Origin: Holothuria scabra
Lineage: Eukaryota; Echinodermata; Holothuroidea; Aspidochirotida; Holothuriidae
Reading direction: 5' to 3'
Length of the DNA: 64,000 nucleotides
NCBI GenBank assembly: GCA_037179385.1
Contig: CM074196.1
Location: 33,628,486 to 33,692,485, forward strand
Every line of letters begins with the position of its first letter. The first letter of the stretch is position 1. Made by a program: the position numbers and the translations under genes. Below the pieces are notes generated by a model. It saw nothing but the letters and a program-made list of their open reading frames with translations. It ran no database searches and had not been told where the DNA came from. This document shows positions 10,010 through 21,115 of the stretch, one piece after another.

Positions 10010-10285
10010 AGCTACTGTAAGGGGAGCCACTCCACGGAGATGGCTCTTATAAAAGTTCAAAATGATATTGCAAACAGTTTGGATAAAAATGAAGCTGTTC
10101 TCCTTGCACTTCTTGATTTAAGCTCTGTGTTTAATGTCATCCACCATGGCTATATGATAGAGACCCTACACACCGTTGGGCTGCGAGTGGGTTGTGCTAA
10201 AGTGGTTTGCTTCATACCTTGAGGATCGTAACCAAGTTGTTAGTGTCAATGGTGTTCACTCATCCTCCAGAGTTGTTAATAAAAA
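10010..10285 (+). pseudogene. LINE reverse transcriptase fragment
   Basis: The + strand reads HSTEMALIKVQNDIANSLD, then LLALLDLSSVFNVIHHG, the first catalytic block of CR1/L2/Jockey-group reverse transcriptases (usual form ..LDLSAAFDTIDH..). The first catalytic Asp of that FD pair is Asn here (FNVI) and the later DH is HH. A one-base frame change near 10180 moves reading to WFASYLEDRNQVVSVNGVHS, the family's conserved WF-x-SYL-x-DR-x-Q segment. Everything up- and downstream is missing. This is a dead, 5'- and 3'-truncated copy. Confidence 0.8.
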
Positions 10286-10978
10286 AAGTGTGAAATAAAA
10301 AGTGTGAACAAAAATATTAACAGAATGCAGTTGCTTTCATTACTGTGAGTGTGAGATCAGTACAAGGTAAAAGTAGGAAGTCGCAAATGGGAAAATAAAA
10401 AAGACCAGGTGAAAGAAAAACTAGATAGTAGTTTTACTGTATTTCACATGTTTCATTCCCAAAAAGTTATTGTCCTTTCAATTCTTAATGTCATTTTGTC
10501 TCCAGCAAAAATTATGGCAGTATTAATAATACTCAATATACTGTAGATACTGTATCACCCAACACTAATTTGAACATCCACACCTGCTGTACCCAACCCT
10601 TTGAAACACCTTTATTCCAAGTACAGTAACCATGATTAGAGTCATATTTGCAAAACCTACCTTTACTGTAGAAGTGTACCTCCCAAGTTCAATCACAAAT
10701 TCAGTGATTTATCAATCGCATCATGCCTTCAGCTCTCTGCCATGCACAAGGTGCACTTTCTGTGTTCACTGTTGCAACACAGCTCCTTACATAACATGTT
10801 GGCCTATCAAAAATGTTCTAATGTGAGCACTGGAGTATAAATGGCCACTGGGCATAACCTGAAAAACTAAAAACAAAATGCCAGTTTTGTAAGCCAAAGG
10901 TGTGCCTCAGAAATTTCAACCCAAGGAAGGAACAAAATGTTTTTGCAGACTTAATCAAAATTGCCCCATCCTTTATAA
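10286..10978. other. Intergenic, no gene seen
   Basis: AT-rich DNA with repeated TACTGTA/TACAGTA words. No recognisable protein or RNA gene. Confidence 0.45.
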
Positions 10979-11162
10979 AAACACGGCTGGAAAAAACCAG
11001 CAATTTGAGAATGTCATTGCAGGGAAACTTTGATATTTGGAGGGAAATTTGACTTCTTTGGTACAGTATGTAAACATGTGAAGTCTTTGGGAAATTTTGA
11101 TTTGCTTGCTTGGAAATTTGATTTGCTTGCAGGGAAATTTACATTTTTTCCAGCCCTGTGTA
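10979..11162. mobile_element. MITE with ggctggaaaaaa ends
   Basis: The left end cacggctggaaaaaa matches the inverted right end cacagggctggaaaaaa. The interior contains repeated (ca/ga)gggaaattt blocks. A second copy of the left two thirds lies inverted at 28199-28325, with shared cattgcaggga and gtaaaca(t)atgaagtc blocks. Confidence 0.55.
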
Positions 11163-12140
11163 AAAATATGCACAGAAATTGCCTTTTTGCTTGTCAGGAC
11201 CATATTTAAGCATTTCATTCATCTTACTCTAATGTTGTATAGTATGCTGTACTTTTGCGATACAGTGTGATGTATGAAAATAGTTTCTGAAGAATTCCCG
11301 ATATGGCCCCAAAATCTGTAATGATTTTCAGTGTGAATCTAACAACTACAGCACTCCCATTTAGCTCTTACCTCAAAGTTTGCAGGAGTTATGGTGGTGC
11401 TTTCATACCTCAGTTTGCATGCTAATTTCTGTGAAATAAAATGTGCAGTGTACAGTGTAATTATGATCTAACCAATCATGAAATGGTATTAAGAGTGTAA
11501 AGACTTCCAATTTAGGAATGAAGTCAACTGGCAAGTGGGTGAAACAACTAAGTACGTACTAGCAAAAACTTTACCATGACAAATTTTAATTTCTGGCCCT
11601 TCATTATATACATGTCATTATGATTTTGTTTCCATTTTCCAAATGTTCACAATCAAGTCTTAGGATATCTACAGCTGTAGTTGTAGGTTGATGCTGCTAG
11701 TAGCTAGAGCAAAATTGTTTAGTTATGTCCCCAGAAAGTCTGCTGTTAGTCTACATCCCACCGAGTAAGTGGTGCAGCTGAACTTTGAATGACTGCAAGT
11801 AACTTGAAAAATACTTGGTCGAGTGAACTCAACGGAACTTTTTCAGAGTTCAGTTGGGTAGATGTGAGGGATGGGTGAGCAAAGAATTGACAGTACAGTC
11901 TGCAACCTTGTCAAATGCATAGTAAAGTAGGACATTTGTGTATGCAAAATGAGGCTTCCTCATCATAAAAATCTTTGACTGGTTAGCAGTACTCTTCAAC
12001 CATTGAATCATATTGTCTGTCTTTGTAAGGATAATCCAGGAACTTTAATATGTTCCTGTTATTGAGGAGGAGAGACTCGGGAAAGAACAGGGTGCTCTTA
12101 TGCAACAATTCTGATGACTTACACCGTAATTGATCATGTT
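11163..12140. other. Upstream intron or 5' flank of the phosphatase gene
   Basis: No coding sequence seen. The splice acceptor at 12158 implies at least one upstream non-coding exon, but I could not place it or a promoter in this AT-rich stretch. Confidence 0.4.
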
Positions 12141-12158
12141 TTCTTTTTTATTTTGCAG
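12141..12158 (+). promoter_or_regulatory. Splice acceptor before the phosphatase coding exon
   Basis: ttcttttttattttgcag is a strong polypyrimidine tract plus AG. The exon would start at 12159, leaving 12 nt of 5' UTR before the ATG at 12171. Confidence 0.65.
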
Positions 12159-12170
12159 TATTGGCAAAAT

Positions 12171-12953
12171 ATGGCTGTTCAACGAAGTGAACCACCGGCA
12201 TCTCCAAATGGCAAAAAGCGCTTCTTGCTTGTTATTGACTTTGACCACACTATAACCGAACAAAATACTGATGACTGGCTTCTGCAGACCCTTCTTCCTG
12301 CCAAGAAGGTCAAAGAACTAACAGACAAATGGTACTCAGGAAATTGCAACTGGCAAGATCTGATGAAGAGTGGATTTCAAGCTCTGAAGGAGGAGAATGT
12401 CTCTTCTGACCAAATATTTAAAATTCTGGAAGAAATGCCACTTGTGAAAGGTTTTGAGGACTTTTTAAAACTGGTAGGCAGTCATGAGGAATGTAAAGTG
12501 ATAATAGCATCTGACTCCAATACTGTATTTATAAACAAAGTTTTTAAGAGGCATGATTTGGAAAAATATGTCGACGAAATTTTTACAAATCCTGCCCACT
12601 TTGACGAGGAGGATTGTCTGAAGCTGTTTCCTCACCATAAGCATTCATGTACTACCTGTCAGCCTAATATATGCAAACAAGAGGTTTTGAGGTCATATTT
12701 AGAAGAGGAAAACAAAAGAGGCAATAAATATGAAAGAATCTTTGTCATTGGGGATGGAAGTAACGACTTCTGCCCCTGTAAGATATTGGACGATAGAGGC
12801 TGCATCTTTCCACGAAAAGGGTATCGGCTAATGAAAAAGCTTGAGAAGTTGAAGGATACCAATGATAAGGATGGGATAAAGGCATCAGTTGTACCCTGGG
12901 AAAATGGAGATGATCTTCTGATTTCATTCAAACAAGAAACAGGGCTTAAGTGA
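12171..12953 (+). CDS. PHOSPHO2: PHOSPHO1/PHOSPHO2-like HAD phosphatase
   Basis: A 260-residue protein of the haloacid dehalogenase superfamily. Members of this animal family hydrolyse small phosphate esters: PHOSPHO1 acts on phosphocholine and phosphoethanolamine, PHOSPHO2 is described as a pyridoxal-5'-phosphate phosphatase. Motif I is LLVIDFDHTITE, with nucleophile Asp23 and acid/base Asp25. Motif II is IIASDSN (Ser114), and the metal-binding motif is VIGDGSND (195-199). The family's Cys-rich insert HSCTTCQPNICK (158-169) and the FPRKGY segment (213-218) are present. Human PHOSPHO2 has 241 residues, PHOSPHO1 267. The open frame extends upstream to an ATG at 12114, but 12114-12158 is intron and acceptor, so Met at 12171 (good Kozak, G at +4) is preferred. 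The whole coding region is one exon. Choosing PHOSPHO2 over PHOSPHO1 is a judgement; invertebrate orthology was not tested. Confidence 0.93.
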   Translation: MAVQRSEPPASPNGKKRFLLVIDFDHTITEQNTDDWLLQTLLPAKKVKELTDKWYSGNCNWQDLMKSGFQALKEENVSSDQIFKILEEMPLVKGFEDFLKLVGSHEECKVIIASDSNTVFINKVFKRHDLEKYVDEIFTNPAHFDEEDCLKLFPHHKHSCTTCQPNICKQEVLRSYLEEENKRGNKYERIFVIGDGSNDFCPCKILDDRGCIFPRKGYRLMKKLEKLKDTNDKDGIKASVVPWENGDDLLISFKQETGLK

Positions 12954-13027
12954 CAGTAGTTGCATATTTTTGTCGTATAGCTGGCATGTTTTTCAGCTTT
13001 TGATGAAAGTTTTCCATATTCCTTTGG

Positions 13028-13267
13028 GTTAGTAGTTAGATGAGGTTTTATGGCTCAGTTTCTAACCAAGTGGTTTAAGTTGAGCCAGTCATGGATATTT
13101 TCTAGTTGTGGCTCACTGGTTTGTTTTCCCTACTTCATTGGCACCAACCACAATGGCAGTTGCTTTCATTTTTGAAGTCTTCTGTATGGCCCGGTTATAA
13201 AGTTCAAACTCCAGACCTCCCAGCTGCAAGTTAGATGCTATAAGCACTTGACCATGCAGTCAGCCCA
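13028..13267 (-). mobile_element. tRNA-derived SINE with CTAA-type tail
   Basis: On the - strand a tRNA-like head (A-box-like gctgactgcatggtcaagtg, B-box-like ggagtttgaac) is followed by a ~170-bp body and ends in a (CTAA)n-type tail, catctaactactaac. Body and tail recur at 29757-29818, 41980-42068 and 42562-42608, all in the same orientation, which defines the family. This copy sits antisense in the predicted 3' UTR of the phosphatase gene. Confidence 0.6.
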
Positions 13268-13383
13268 CATTCATTTTGATCGAGCTGGCTCAGCTGCAGA
13301 CTCCGTAAAGTTGCTCATTGTTAATGCCTACAAGTTTGTGCTGCTTTCTTACTCCTCTTTGTACAATGCATGAAACTTGTATT

Positions 13384-13389
13384 AATAAA
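13384..13389 (+). terminator. Candidate polyadenylation signal of the phosphatase gene
   Basis: AATAAA 430 nt after the stop codon, in AT-rich DNA just past the antisense SINE. A second AATAAA lies at 13457-13462. Confidence 0.45.
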
Positions 13390-13462
13390 GCTCATAGAAT
13401 ATGCTTCTTATATCAAATTTACGTAAACAGTATATTAGCATATTTCTACCTCAGAAATAAAT

Positions 13463-14690
13463 ATAAGGCATGGGCATGTTTCTTGACTTTTAATTTAGAG
13501 TTCATAGCAACTAAAATATTATAAATTTAGGTACAGTTTCTTGGTGGAGTTTTTTGTCACCTCTACTTTTCAATGCAATATGAAGATGTGGGCTTGAAAT
13601 GTATATATTCCATGTTTGTTTTTATTCAACACCTGGGAGATACAGATACAGTGCTGAGGTAAATACCTTTTGTTTTAACCTTATCAATAACAAGCATAAT
13701 GTAACCTGAAGACCTACTGTAATTAACCCCCAATTTTTTATCAACAAATCCTATTGAGTGATCTGTAAGGTCTTCAGTAGAATTGATTTGACTGTGTAGT
13801 CATAAACCTCTGCATATGACCTATTTAGTTAGTTTGAGCACAGCCCAAGATAAGCAGGATTAACCCACGGTCCCACAAGGAACAGTACTGTCTTGGGGGA
13901 CAAAACTTCTTGTGAAAGAATTCATTTCCAGGGTAACATTCTTTAGCATATGTTAAGACAATGGAAGCTTCTTCATCTTTTATGGGGGCTTTGACTCATT
14001 GGCCATGGGCTTAGAGCAGGATTACATTGAGGCTAGAGACAGGAGCTTTCTGTTTTGTAAAATTTGAAAATGGCATTTAATGTTTTACAGTAGTTCTGCA
14101 GTATTCCAAGTTTAGTGCAGAATTATTGCATGATAAATCAGAACAGTGGGGATTTTATTGAGACTAAAAGGGGGAAACTTTGCTAGTCATAGTTGGGAAA
14201 GTATCAAATTAACTTGAGCAAACATTAACCTGCTGAAAGCATTCTATTGTTAAATTTAATCAGCTACTAAAACACTCAATCCTAATAAAGGCTTACTAAC
14301 ATAGAGAGCACAGATGAACTGTTAATGTAATACAATATATGTATTGAAATTTCTGAGAGAGCGCCATCTACAGTACAGAGCCCTGCATGCTAAGAAAACT
14401 TATAATACTTGATGTAAATGCTGTGCAAAGAATACTTTAGTTTACCTCAAGTCTAGAATTTAAAAAGAAATACAGTTTTACAGACTGTTGCAAAATTGAT
14501 CTGACCAACCAACTCACATGGTCACAGCTTGTTCCATTGCTGACAAATTAAATGTTGAATGAAATTTATTCACTTATGTCAAATTAGTTCATTGCACAAT
14601 AATTTGTGACTTTCTTTTTGTATAACATGTTTTACCATCTTCACTCTAAAATTAAAACATGGAGAGCACGTACCATCTTTAGAGTCTGCT
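13463..14690. other. Intergenic, no gene seen
   Basis: AT-rich DNA without recognisable coding or RNA genes on either strand. Confidence 0.45.
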
Positions 14691-14774
14691 TCGCAGGCTC
14701 AACTGCCCTTGAGCATTTCGTGATTTTTGATTCCTTGCCGAAGGCAGGCAAGGAATCTATGCGATGGTGATGTC

Positions 14775-14786
14775 GTGTGTGTGTAT

Positions 14787-14829
<43 letters not shown>

Positions 14830-14835
14830 TGTGTG
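14775..14835. repeat. (GT)n microsatellite
   Basis: About 60 bp of GT repeats with a few GTAT interruptions. It is preceded by the inverted word ccttgccgaaggcaggcaagg (around 14736-14756), which looks like a transposon boundary. Confidence 0.9.
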
Positions 14836-14843
14836 ACGCCTGC

Positions 14844-15465
14844 TTGTAAACACGATATCTCAAGAACGGTAACCCCCAGGGATCTCAAACTTGGCATGTA
14901 GATTGTCCACATTGAGTAGATGGTCCCTATTTTTTTTGGTAGAGTTCAAATGTCATTTGGGGTCACCAGAGGTCAAAATGTAAATACCTTGGAAATTGCT
15001 TGTAAACACGATATCTCCAGAAGGAAAAATGTCAGCAATCTCATACTTACCATGCTGATTGTCCATATTGAGTAGATGGTCCCTATTGTTTTTGATGGAG
15101 GTCAAAGGTCATTTGGGGTCACCAGAGGGAAAAAGGTCAAAACCTTGTAAACACTGTATCTCAAGAAGGGTAAATGTGAGGGATCTCATACATAGCAGGT
15201 GGATTGCCCATATTAAGTAGATGATCACAATTATTTTTGGTGGAGGTCAAAGGTCATTTGGGGTCATCAGAGATGAAAAGCTCAAAAACTTGTAAACACC
15301 ATATGTCAGGAAAGGTAACTGCCAGGAATCTCATATTTACTAAGTGAATTGTCCATATTGAGTAGATGACCCCTATTGTTTTTATTGGATGTCAAAGGTC
15401 ATTTGGGGTCATCAGAGTTCAAAACATCTAAACCTTGCAAACACTATATCTCAAAAGAGTATATA
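14844..15465. repeat. ~145-bp tandem array with DR1-type AGGTCA sites
   Basis: Units starting ttgtaaacac begin at 14844, 15000, 15145 and 15290, with a partial unit at 15435; spacing is 156, 145, 145 and 145 bp. Each holds atctca(a)gaa, attgtccatattgagtagat and gtcaaaggtcatttggggtc blocks. Two units carry AGGTCAAAGGTCA (15099-15111 and 15244-15256), a perfect direct repeat of AGGTCA spaced by one base, the consensus for HNF4/COUP-TF/RXR-type nuclear receptors. Related diverged sequence lies at 18130-18522. Confidence 0.85.
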
Positions 15466-17561
15466 ACTGTTGAAGTTAATATCCATGAGCGGTTAGGGTG
15501 AAAGGGTAAGAATAATTTGGCATGTGTAATGTAATAGGCATAGGGTATATAATTTTTTTGGAACAGTTTATTAACTTCACTATGTAAATTCTTTAGTGAG
15601 GTAATTTTGAAAATGCATTTGTAAAGTACTGAAGCAAACTCATAGGAAGAAGGTCTAAGGTGCACAAAAAGGCACATCACATGGTAGTTACTGTACAGTA
15701 TGTTGATTCTGGCATGAAATTGTGCCCTGTTATTACATTAAGTTCCAAGTATTAATACATGAAAAAGTGGGCAGAGCAAAATATAAAATCTTAAAAGGCA
15801 AAATATGTTCATCAGGCTGGCATACATGCTTCAATGCTCATGGGTATGCTGATTTTGCAGCCACAAGTAAATAGATTTTCATGAAACTGATGTGGAACAT
15901 GTGAGTTTAAACAGTCTGTATAAGGGTCATTTAGGGACATAGTCTGAAAATATTAGAAGGTGCTTCTGTGCACACTAAGTAGATGACTGATATGGAACTT
16001 CATAAGTATAAACTTTGAACAGAGAGTACTCTGTGTGATGCACAAGAATCTCTTTTATAACATACCTACATTGCTTTTTCAATAACCGTAAAGAAAACCT
16101 GAAGAAAACATTAAATTTAGTGGCAAAAAGTGCTAATATTTGACAAACCTTGTGCCTACTGTCCTCATGAGGGATACATGTGCATGCAAGCATGCATTAA
16201 TTGGAAGTGGGAATTGATTAATTAGATATACCACAGTTAGTTAGTTTTACAAAAAAGAACCTAATTTACACTGATCATTTGGTATCAAATACCCTTCAGC
16301 GCACATGAACTGTCATTGCCTAATAGAGTGAATCAAATTGTGACTGACCCATTCTTTGCCTTTTGGTCACAGTTATCTCGCCCAATTTTTCACAGTTGAC
16401 TGCCAGTTATCCCCACAGTGTCCTGAAGGATTACCACATACAAACATACAGCTCAATTGACTTCAGCTTTTTACTGTATAAGTGGTGTTAATTGACTCTT
16501 ATAAACCCTCTGAAGAAAGCTTATTTTTATCTCATTACATAACAACCATGACAGCCAATTGTTTGTATATACTCCTATTTCCTGCCATTCCCTGCATGCA
16601 TTTAGTACTCTATTTGTGGTCAAAGTGTCAGACCTCCATGAAAGTCACACCTCTGCAAAATCAAGCATAAAATAACTGTCCACATTATCTTGTCTCATCT
16701 GACCACAAATAAAAGTTGTTTGCCTAGCCATTGTCTGGAGATGGAGAAGTTCATGTACACTGATCAAGTTTCTAAACTGAAAGTCATCTTAGAAATACTG
16801 TAGATTGACACCCTTCAGAAATTAGTGTCCTTTAACATAGAAGCTGGTGGAATTGAACAAATAGTGTGTTTGTATAAGGAATTTTGTTGAACAAAACTTT
16901 AAACATTGGTGTCTGTCTAGATTGGTGTTTCTGCTTTACAGTTTCAATATGCTCTTCAGTGATTATTTGTCCCTTAGTTTCATTCTAGAATTTGTTTTAA
17001 ATTTTTGATAGCATAAAATGTATCAGCATACTACTTGCCTCATCTCTGCTTATATCTGGATAACCGCACCAAAAAAGTAACCCCTGTGTGAAGGATTATA
17101 TAGCTATGTCAAATATCATCATCGAGTGGGAATTCTTGTCTCACATTTCATTTTTATCCATGTCACTAACCCCCCCCCCAAAAAAAAAAGTGTACCATAA
17201 AGCTTAATGCATAGAACCATTGCTTCAAGATTACCCTTTATGACACTTTTCAAAAGTATTAAGATTTTATTTTGCATTGCTGCTGTCATTTAAAAGTAGT
17301 TCAGGTAATAAGAGCAAGCATAATGTTGTATACTGTGTATCAAACAAGGAAAACTTGTACTGTATGTTATGCTGTACCTACAATATAAGTAGACAAAAGG
17401 CGAATTAAAAGTCTTGTTAAATTATGGATTAATAGGGTTATCTGCTTTTGTTAATTTGCAAAGGATACCATAGACAATGGGTGGGGCATTTCCCCCATAA
17501 AGCAAAAATTGCCGTCAGTAATAGCCAAGGTTACACATCTCTGTTCAGATGTCTCTTTAGG
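15466..17561. other. Intergenic, no gene seen
   Basis: AT-rich DNA with only short frames lacking known domains. A homopolymer patch of C then A lies near 17172-17190. Confidence 0.45.
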
Positions 17562-17942
17562 CTTGGTCTCACATACCCCGCAACACCCAGTGTTAACTCG
17601 TGTTTACAATCAGACAAAACCACAGGCTAACCCCGTGTTTTCCAGTCTGTGTTCTCACGTACCCAGTGTTTCGTTGATTGGATAGTGTTACCATAGTAAC
17701 GAGACCAAATATTTCACACACCGATTACAGCAAAATGTAAGAAAGTACCTGTCATCAGTGCGATAAATACCTGTGACCTTGCTTGATTAAAACAAACACG
17801 ATGTTTAAAACTGCTTAACCCTGCGATTTGAGGTGGATCGAAATTTAAACACCGACCCTGCGTTAACCCGCGTTCCCACGTTACTCGAGCGTGAGGTAAT
17901 ACAGTGTTACCTCGAGCAAGGGGTATGTGAGAACACAGTATT
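17562..17942. mobile_element. MITE with TCTCACATACCCC ends
   Basis: ggtctcacatacccc at 17566 is matched by the inverted ggggtatgtgagaaca ending near 17936. A third, internal copy (tgttctcacgtacccagtgtt) lies near 17649. The interior is richer in CpG and GTGTTA words than the flanks. No coding capacity. Confidence 0.55.
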
Positions 17943-18129
17943 TGATCCAATGCTTGTAGGAGAGTGTGTCGATGAGGGCTTGTTTAAACACTAACCTCTA
18001 TGCAGACTTTTTGAAACATAGAGGCATCGGAACATAGAGACTTCAGAATGGAGAGCTGTCCCCATTGACCAAACTTTTGATAAAAATGGTTTCAAAATAC
18101 CGCTTTATCAAGTAATGAGACAGTTTTCT

Positions 18130-18522
18130 GGAATATTAAAGCTGTGTGAGAAATTCCTCTTGTGTGTGGAGATCAAAGGTTTGAGGTGACAGTTAGATCA
18201 AACTTTGTAGACATAATATTTTTAGGGGGATAACTCTGAGGGATCTCATACCCTGGTGGTAGTACTTCCATACTCATTCTGTACTAAGCTTAATTTTGAA
18301 TTACTCATGTTGATGGACGTGTTGGTAAGGTGATCAATATTGTTTTTAAGGGGTCGAAAGGTCATTTTGGGTCACATGAGGTCAAAAAGTTTTGACCCTA
18401 CTAGTATTATATCTCAATTAAGTAGGATAATTGTATGGGATCTCATGCATGTCATGTTTGTTTCCATGTTTGCTATGATATATCATACGGCAAGGAATCA
18501 CTAAGCCTGTTGGCTTTCTAGT
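18130..18522. repeat. Diverged copy of the GGTCATTTTGGGTCA repeat family
   Basis: Contains gaaaggtcattttgggtcac, tatctcaattaagtagga and gggatctcat blocks in the order of the 14844-15465 array, and ends with a ggcaaggaatcac block also found at the head of that array near 14740. Confidence 0.6.
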
Positions 18523-18790
18523 TTTTTTTTTGTTCTTGGCATGTTGGAAAGAGAAGGCTTGTTTTGGTTGTTTAGTCAAGTCATCCCATAACAGTTACTT
18601 TGAGAGAACATTTGTTAAAAGCTACAGCTTTCCAAACAATGAAGAAATTACAAAGGTTGCAATTTGAATACTGCAACAATGACATCCCAAATTATTGTGC
18701 AATGCACCATTTTACATTGAGTGAAAAAACAATTTTGACAATTAATATCTCAGCTCAGGAATATTCTGTTACTATAAAGGGAGTTTGACA

Positions 18791-19097
18791 CTTAAAGGCA
18801 GTCATTCGTCACCCCAAACTACAGTTTCAGTATACATGTATCAAAACTCTCAATTGGTACAGCTCTTTGATTGGCATCACGTTCAAACAATGCATCATAG
18901 CTAAATTACACAGCATGGGCACTGAGAGTGTCTTGATTACACATTTATGGACTTGTATGGCCACTGGGACAAGCCATGAAGCAATAAACAAGGATTGTGT
19001 CTGGATAAAGATGAGTTTTAGATAAATGTGGGAGGGGCTAGAAGTAAGTAGGTTGGGAGAATTGGAAATGTTTGGGATGATGAAAATATGCCTTTAA
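18791..19097. mobile_element. CTTAAAGGC-family MITE, copy 1
   Basis: Ends are inverted: CTTAAAGGCAGTCATTCGTC on the left, and TTTAAAGGCATATTTTCATC read inward from the right, both followed by a (a/t)ccccaaac-like block. The interior matches the reverse complement of the copy at 40299-40624 (caataaacaaggattgtgtc, tggataaagatgag). Confidence 0.6.
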
Positions 19098-19275
19098 AAA
19101 TATTGACATTAGCAAACAATTCAATACTACATTTTTTTATCGAAGCAATATCTGTTAGTTCTACTGTAAGCACTCTTTCAAGACCCCTTTCCAAATATCA
19201 ATAGGTGTGGGCCATTTTTTGCAACACTAAAACAGCCATTGACATATGATACAAAGCAACAGGTTACAGCCTGTG

Positions 19276-19800
19276 GGACCAAAGAAAACTGTAATAGTGT
19301 TTACAAGACCAAAGATTCGCCCAACAGAAAATCAAAAGGGTTCTTGAGACCAAAGAAAATTGAGTCTGTGAGTCTGAGACCAAAATGAGAAAGGTTGGTT
19401 AGACAGACATTTAAAACCAGCTGACTTGAACTCATTCTCCGGCTCCCAGGCCTATTTTCATTTTTGGTCTTGTGGACCTTTTTTCATTTTTGGACTCCAA
19501 TTCTCCTCATCCTTTTGATCACTCAAACCCTTTCACATTTTTGGTCTTGTGAATCTTTTCTTACTTTCGGTCTTTCGCACCCTTCCCCACCTGTCGTAAG
19601 AGGTGACTACCAAACATGAACTTTAACAATATTTGAACATAAATTTGAACTTTGAACTTTTTATCGAGTTGACTGACACTACATAACACATTCATGTTGG
19701 TGTGTTTTTTAATCTCATCTAGCTGACTAACTAACTAACTCATTTATATTTTTGGTCTTGCAGACCTTCATTCCTGTGAACCATTGGTCTCGTAGGATGC
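19276..19800. repeat. Inverted cluster of GGTCTTGTG / GACCAAAGAAAA motifs
   Basis: Four gaccaaa(g/a)-type units between 19278 and 19390 are followed by at least five tttttggtctt-type units in reverse orientation between 19457 and 19790. The result is a degenerate large inverted repeat. No protein frame. Confidence 0.5.
19610..19745 (+). repeat. Dispersed repeat with CTAA tail, uninterrupted copy
   Basis: gactaccaaacatgaac through tatcgagttgactgacacta to gctgactaactaactaact matches 43560-43945, where a piggyBac-type MITE interrupts the same sequence. The ACTA-type tail suggests a SINE, but I could not identify a tRNA-like head. Confidence 0.55.
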
Positions 19801-21115
19801 CCTCTGAGATATCCTACTGTATATGATCTACAATATCCTTTGCATTTTTTGTCATTTGAAAGTGTCTATTTCTTCTTTCCTTTTTGCAGCTGAACATGTG
19901 AGACAGTGACACAAAAGTGTGAATGTAGTACCATTTGTTCTCCTAGTGTAGAGGAAATTGAGGGTCCTTTATCTAGTGATTCTTCTCCGTTTCATCATAC
20001 AGTATATAAAGTTACTGGTATTATCACTTTGTGTTAGGGAAACAAACAGGGTGAATTGTTTTGTCATGCATTTCACAAATAATATCATAGAAGCAATTTA
20101 ATACTGGTACAAAATACAGGAAGTATTCATCACTCTTTGTAGGGTGGCTTAACTGAGTGTGCAGATAAGTGCTAAGTGTGTGATAATGGGTATTTGATGT
20201 GTGTTCATGGCAAACAGTGGATGAACCTTGCAAAACAAATAAATGTAGCTAATGTACACAGGCTTTTTCAAGACTATTCTATATTTTTTCATATACAGTA
20301 TAGTATATCTATATCCTAATATATTGTTTTGTGTTTGCTATGAAAGTTTTATTGCAATGCTCATTCAGCTTCACGGCTTCTTCAGAGGCAGCATCAGAGG
20401 AGGGGGTAGGGAGGAGGGGGGACCCTGTATATTGACAGCAAAATGTGAAAAGAGAAGGAAAAGAAGGGTAAAAGGAGCAACCACATCATTCTGTGACTCT
20501 CACCCCTCCCCCCCCCCCCCTAAAAAAAGCCCCTGAGCTCACCTTTGAGTTTGTGTTTGCTACTTGTTCTGACTGTTTGTGCAATGATTCCTTGTTCTGC
20601 AGGACTTCCCATTTGCTGGTGAATCACAAATGGAAAAAAAAAAAAAAGATTTATTGCAATTCAGTATCACATATCCTTTAAAATTGGTGTCTTTGCAGTT
20701 TGTGATAAGTCATTTCCTCTCAACATGTCCTGGAAACTAACAAGTATGTGGATATTTCACCATATATTGCTTACTTTCAATTTATTTTGTACTCGATGTT
20801 GATATAGAGGCAGAAGATGAGTACTCGATTTTGCTTTTAAAAATTTGATGACATCATTCTTTGTCATGGTCAAGCATATGTAGAATGTTTTGAGCAATGG
20901 TCTCTGCACAGATATTGAAAATAGTACAGGAAGTATTCTACTGAACCTTAATATTAGCAGACAGAGATTCTGCCTGCCAGAAATTTAAAGGTGGGGGGGA
21001 TGGGGATCTGAAAACTTTTAAAGGCTATTTATTGATGCAAACTTGAACATTGTTCAAAAGTGTCTTCTTAAATAGGAAACCAAGATACTGACATTTTTTA
21101 AAAATTTATGGTAAT
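19801..21115. other. Intergenic with an orphan splice acceptor
   Basis: A strong acceptor-like tract (tttcttctttcctttttgcag) ends near 19889, but the following frames close within a few codons, or carry a stop at the first codon, so it could only begin a 3' UTR or terminal exon. Homopolymer C tracts lie near 20510. No gene was recognised. Confidence 0.35.

Noticed and set aside
12114..12170. Upstream ATG extending the phosphatase by 19 residues
   Set aside because: The extension crosses a polypyrimidine tract and AG acceptor; the added residues are intronic.
12659..12931. - strand frames of 60 and 90 codons
   Set aside because: Antisense shadows of the phosphatase coding exon.
14641..14853. 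70-codon frame of Thr-His repeats on the - strand
   Set aside because: It is the (GT)n microsatellite read as protein.
19890..20038. Possible exon after a strong acceptor
   Set aside because: All phases close at or within six codons of the acceptor; only a terminal UTR exon would be possible.
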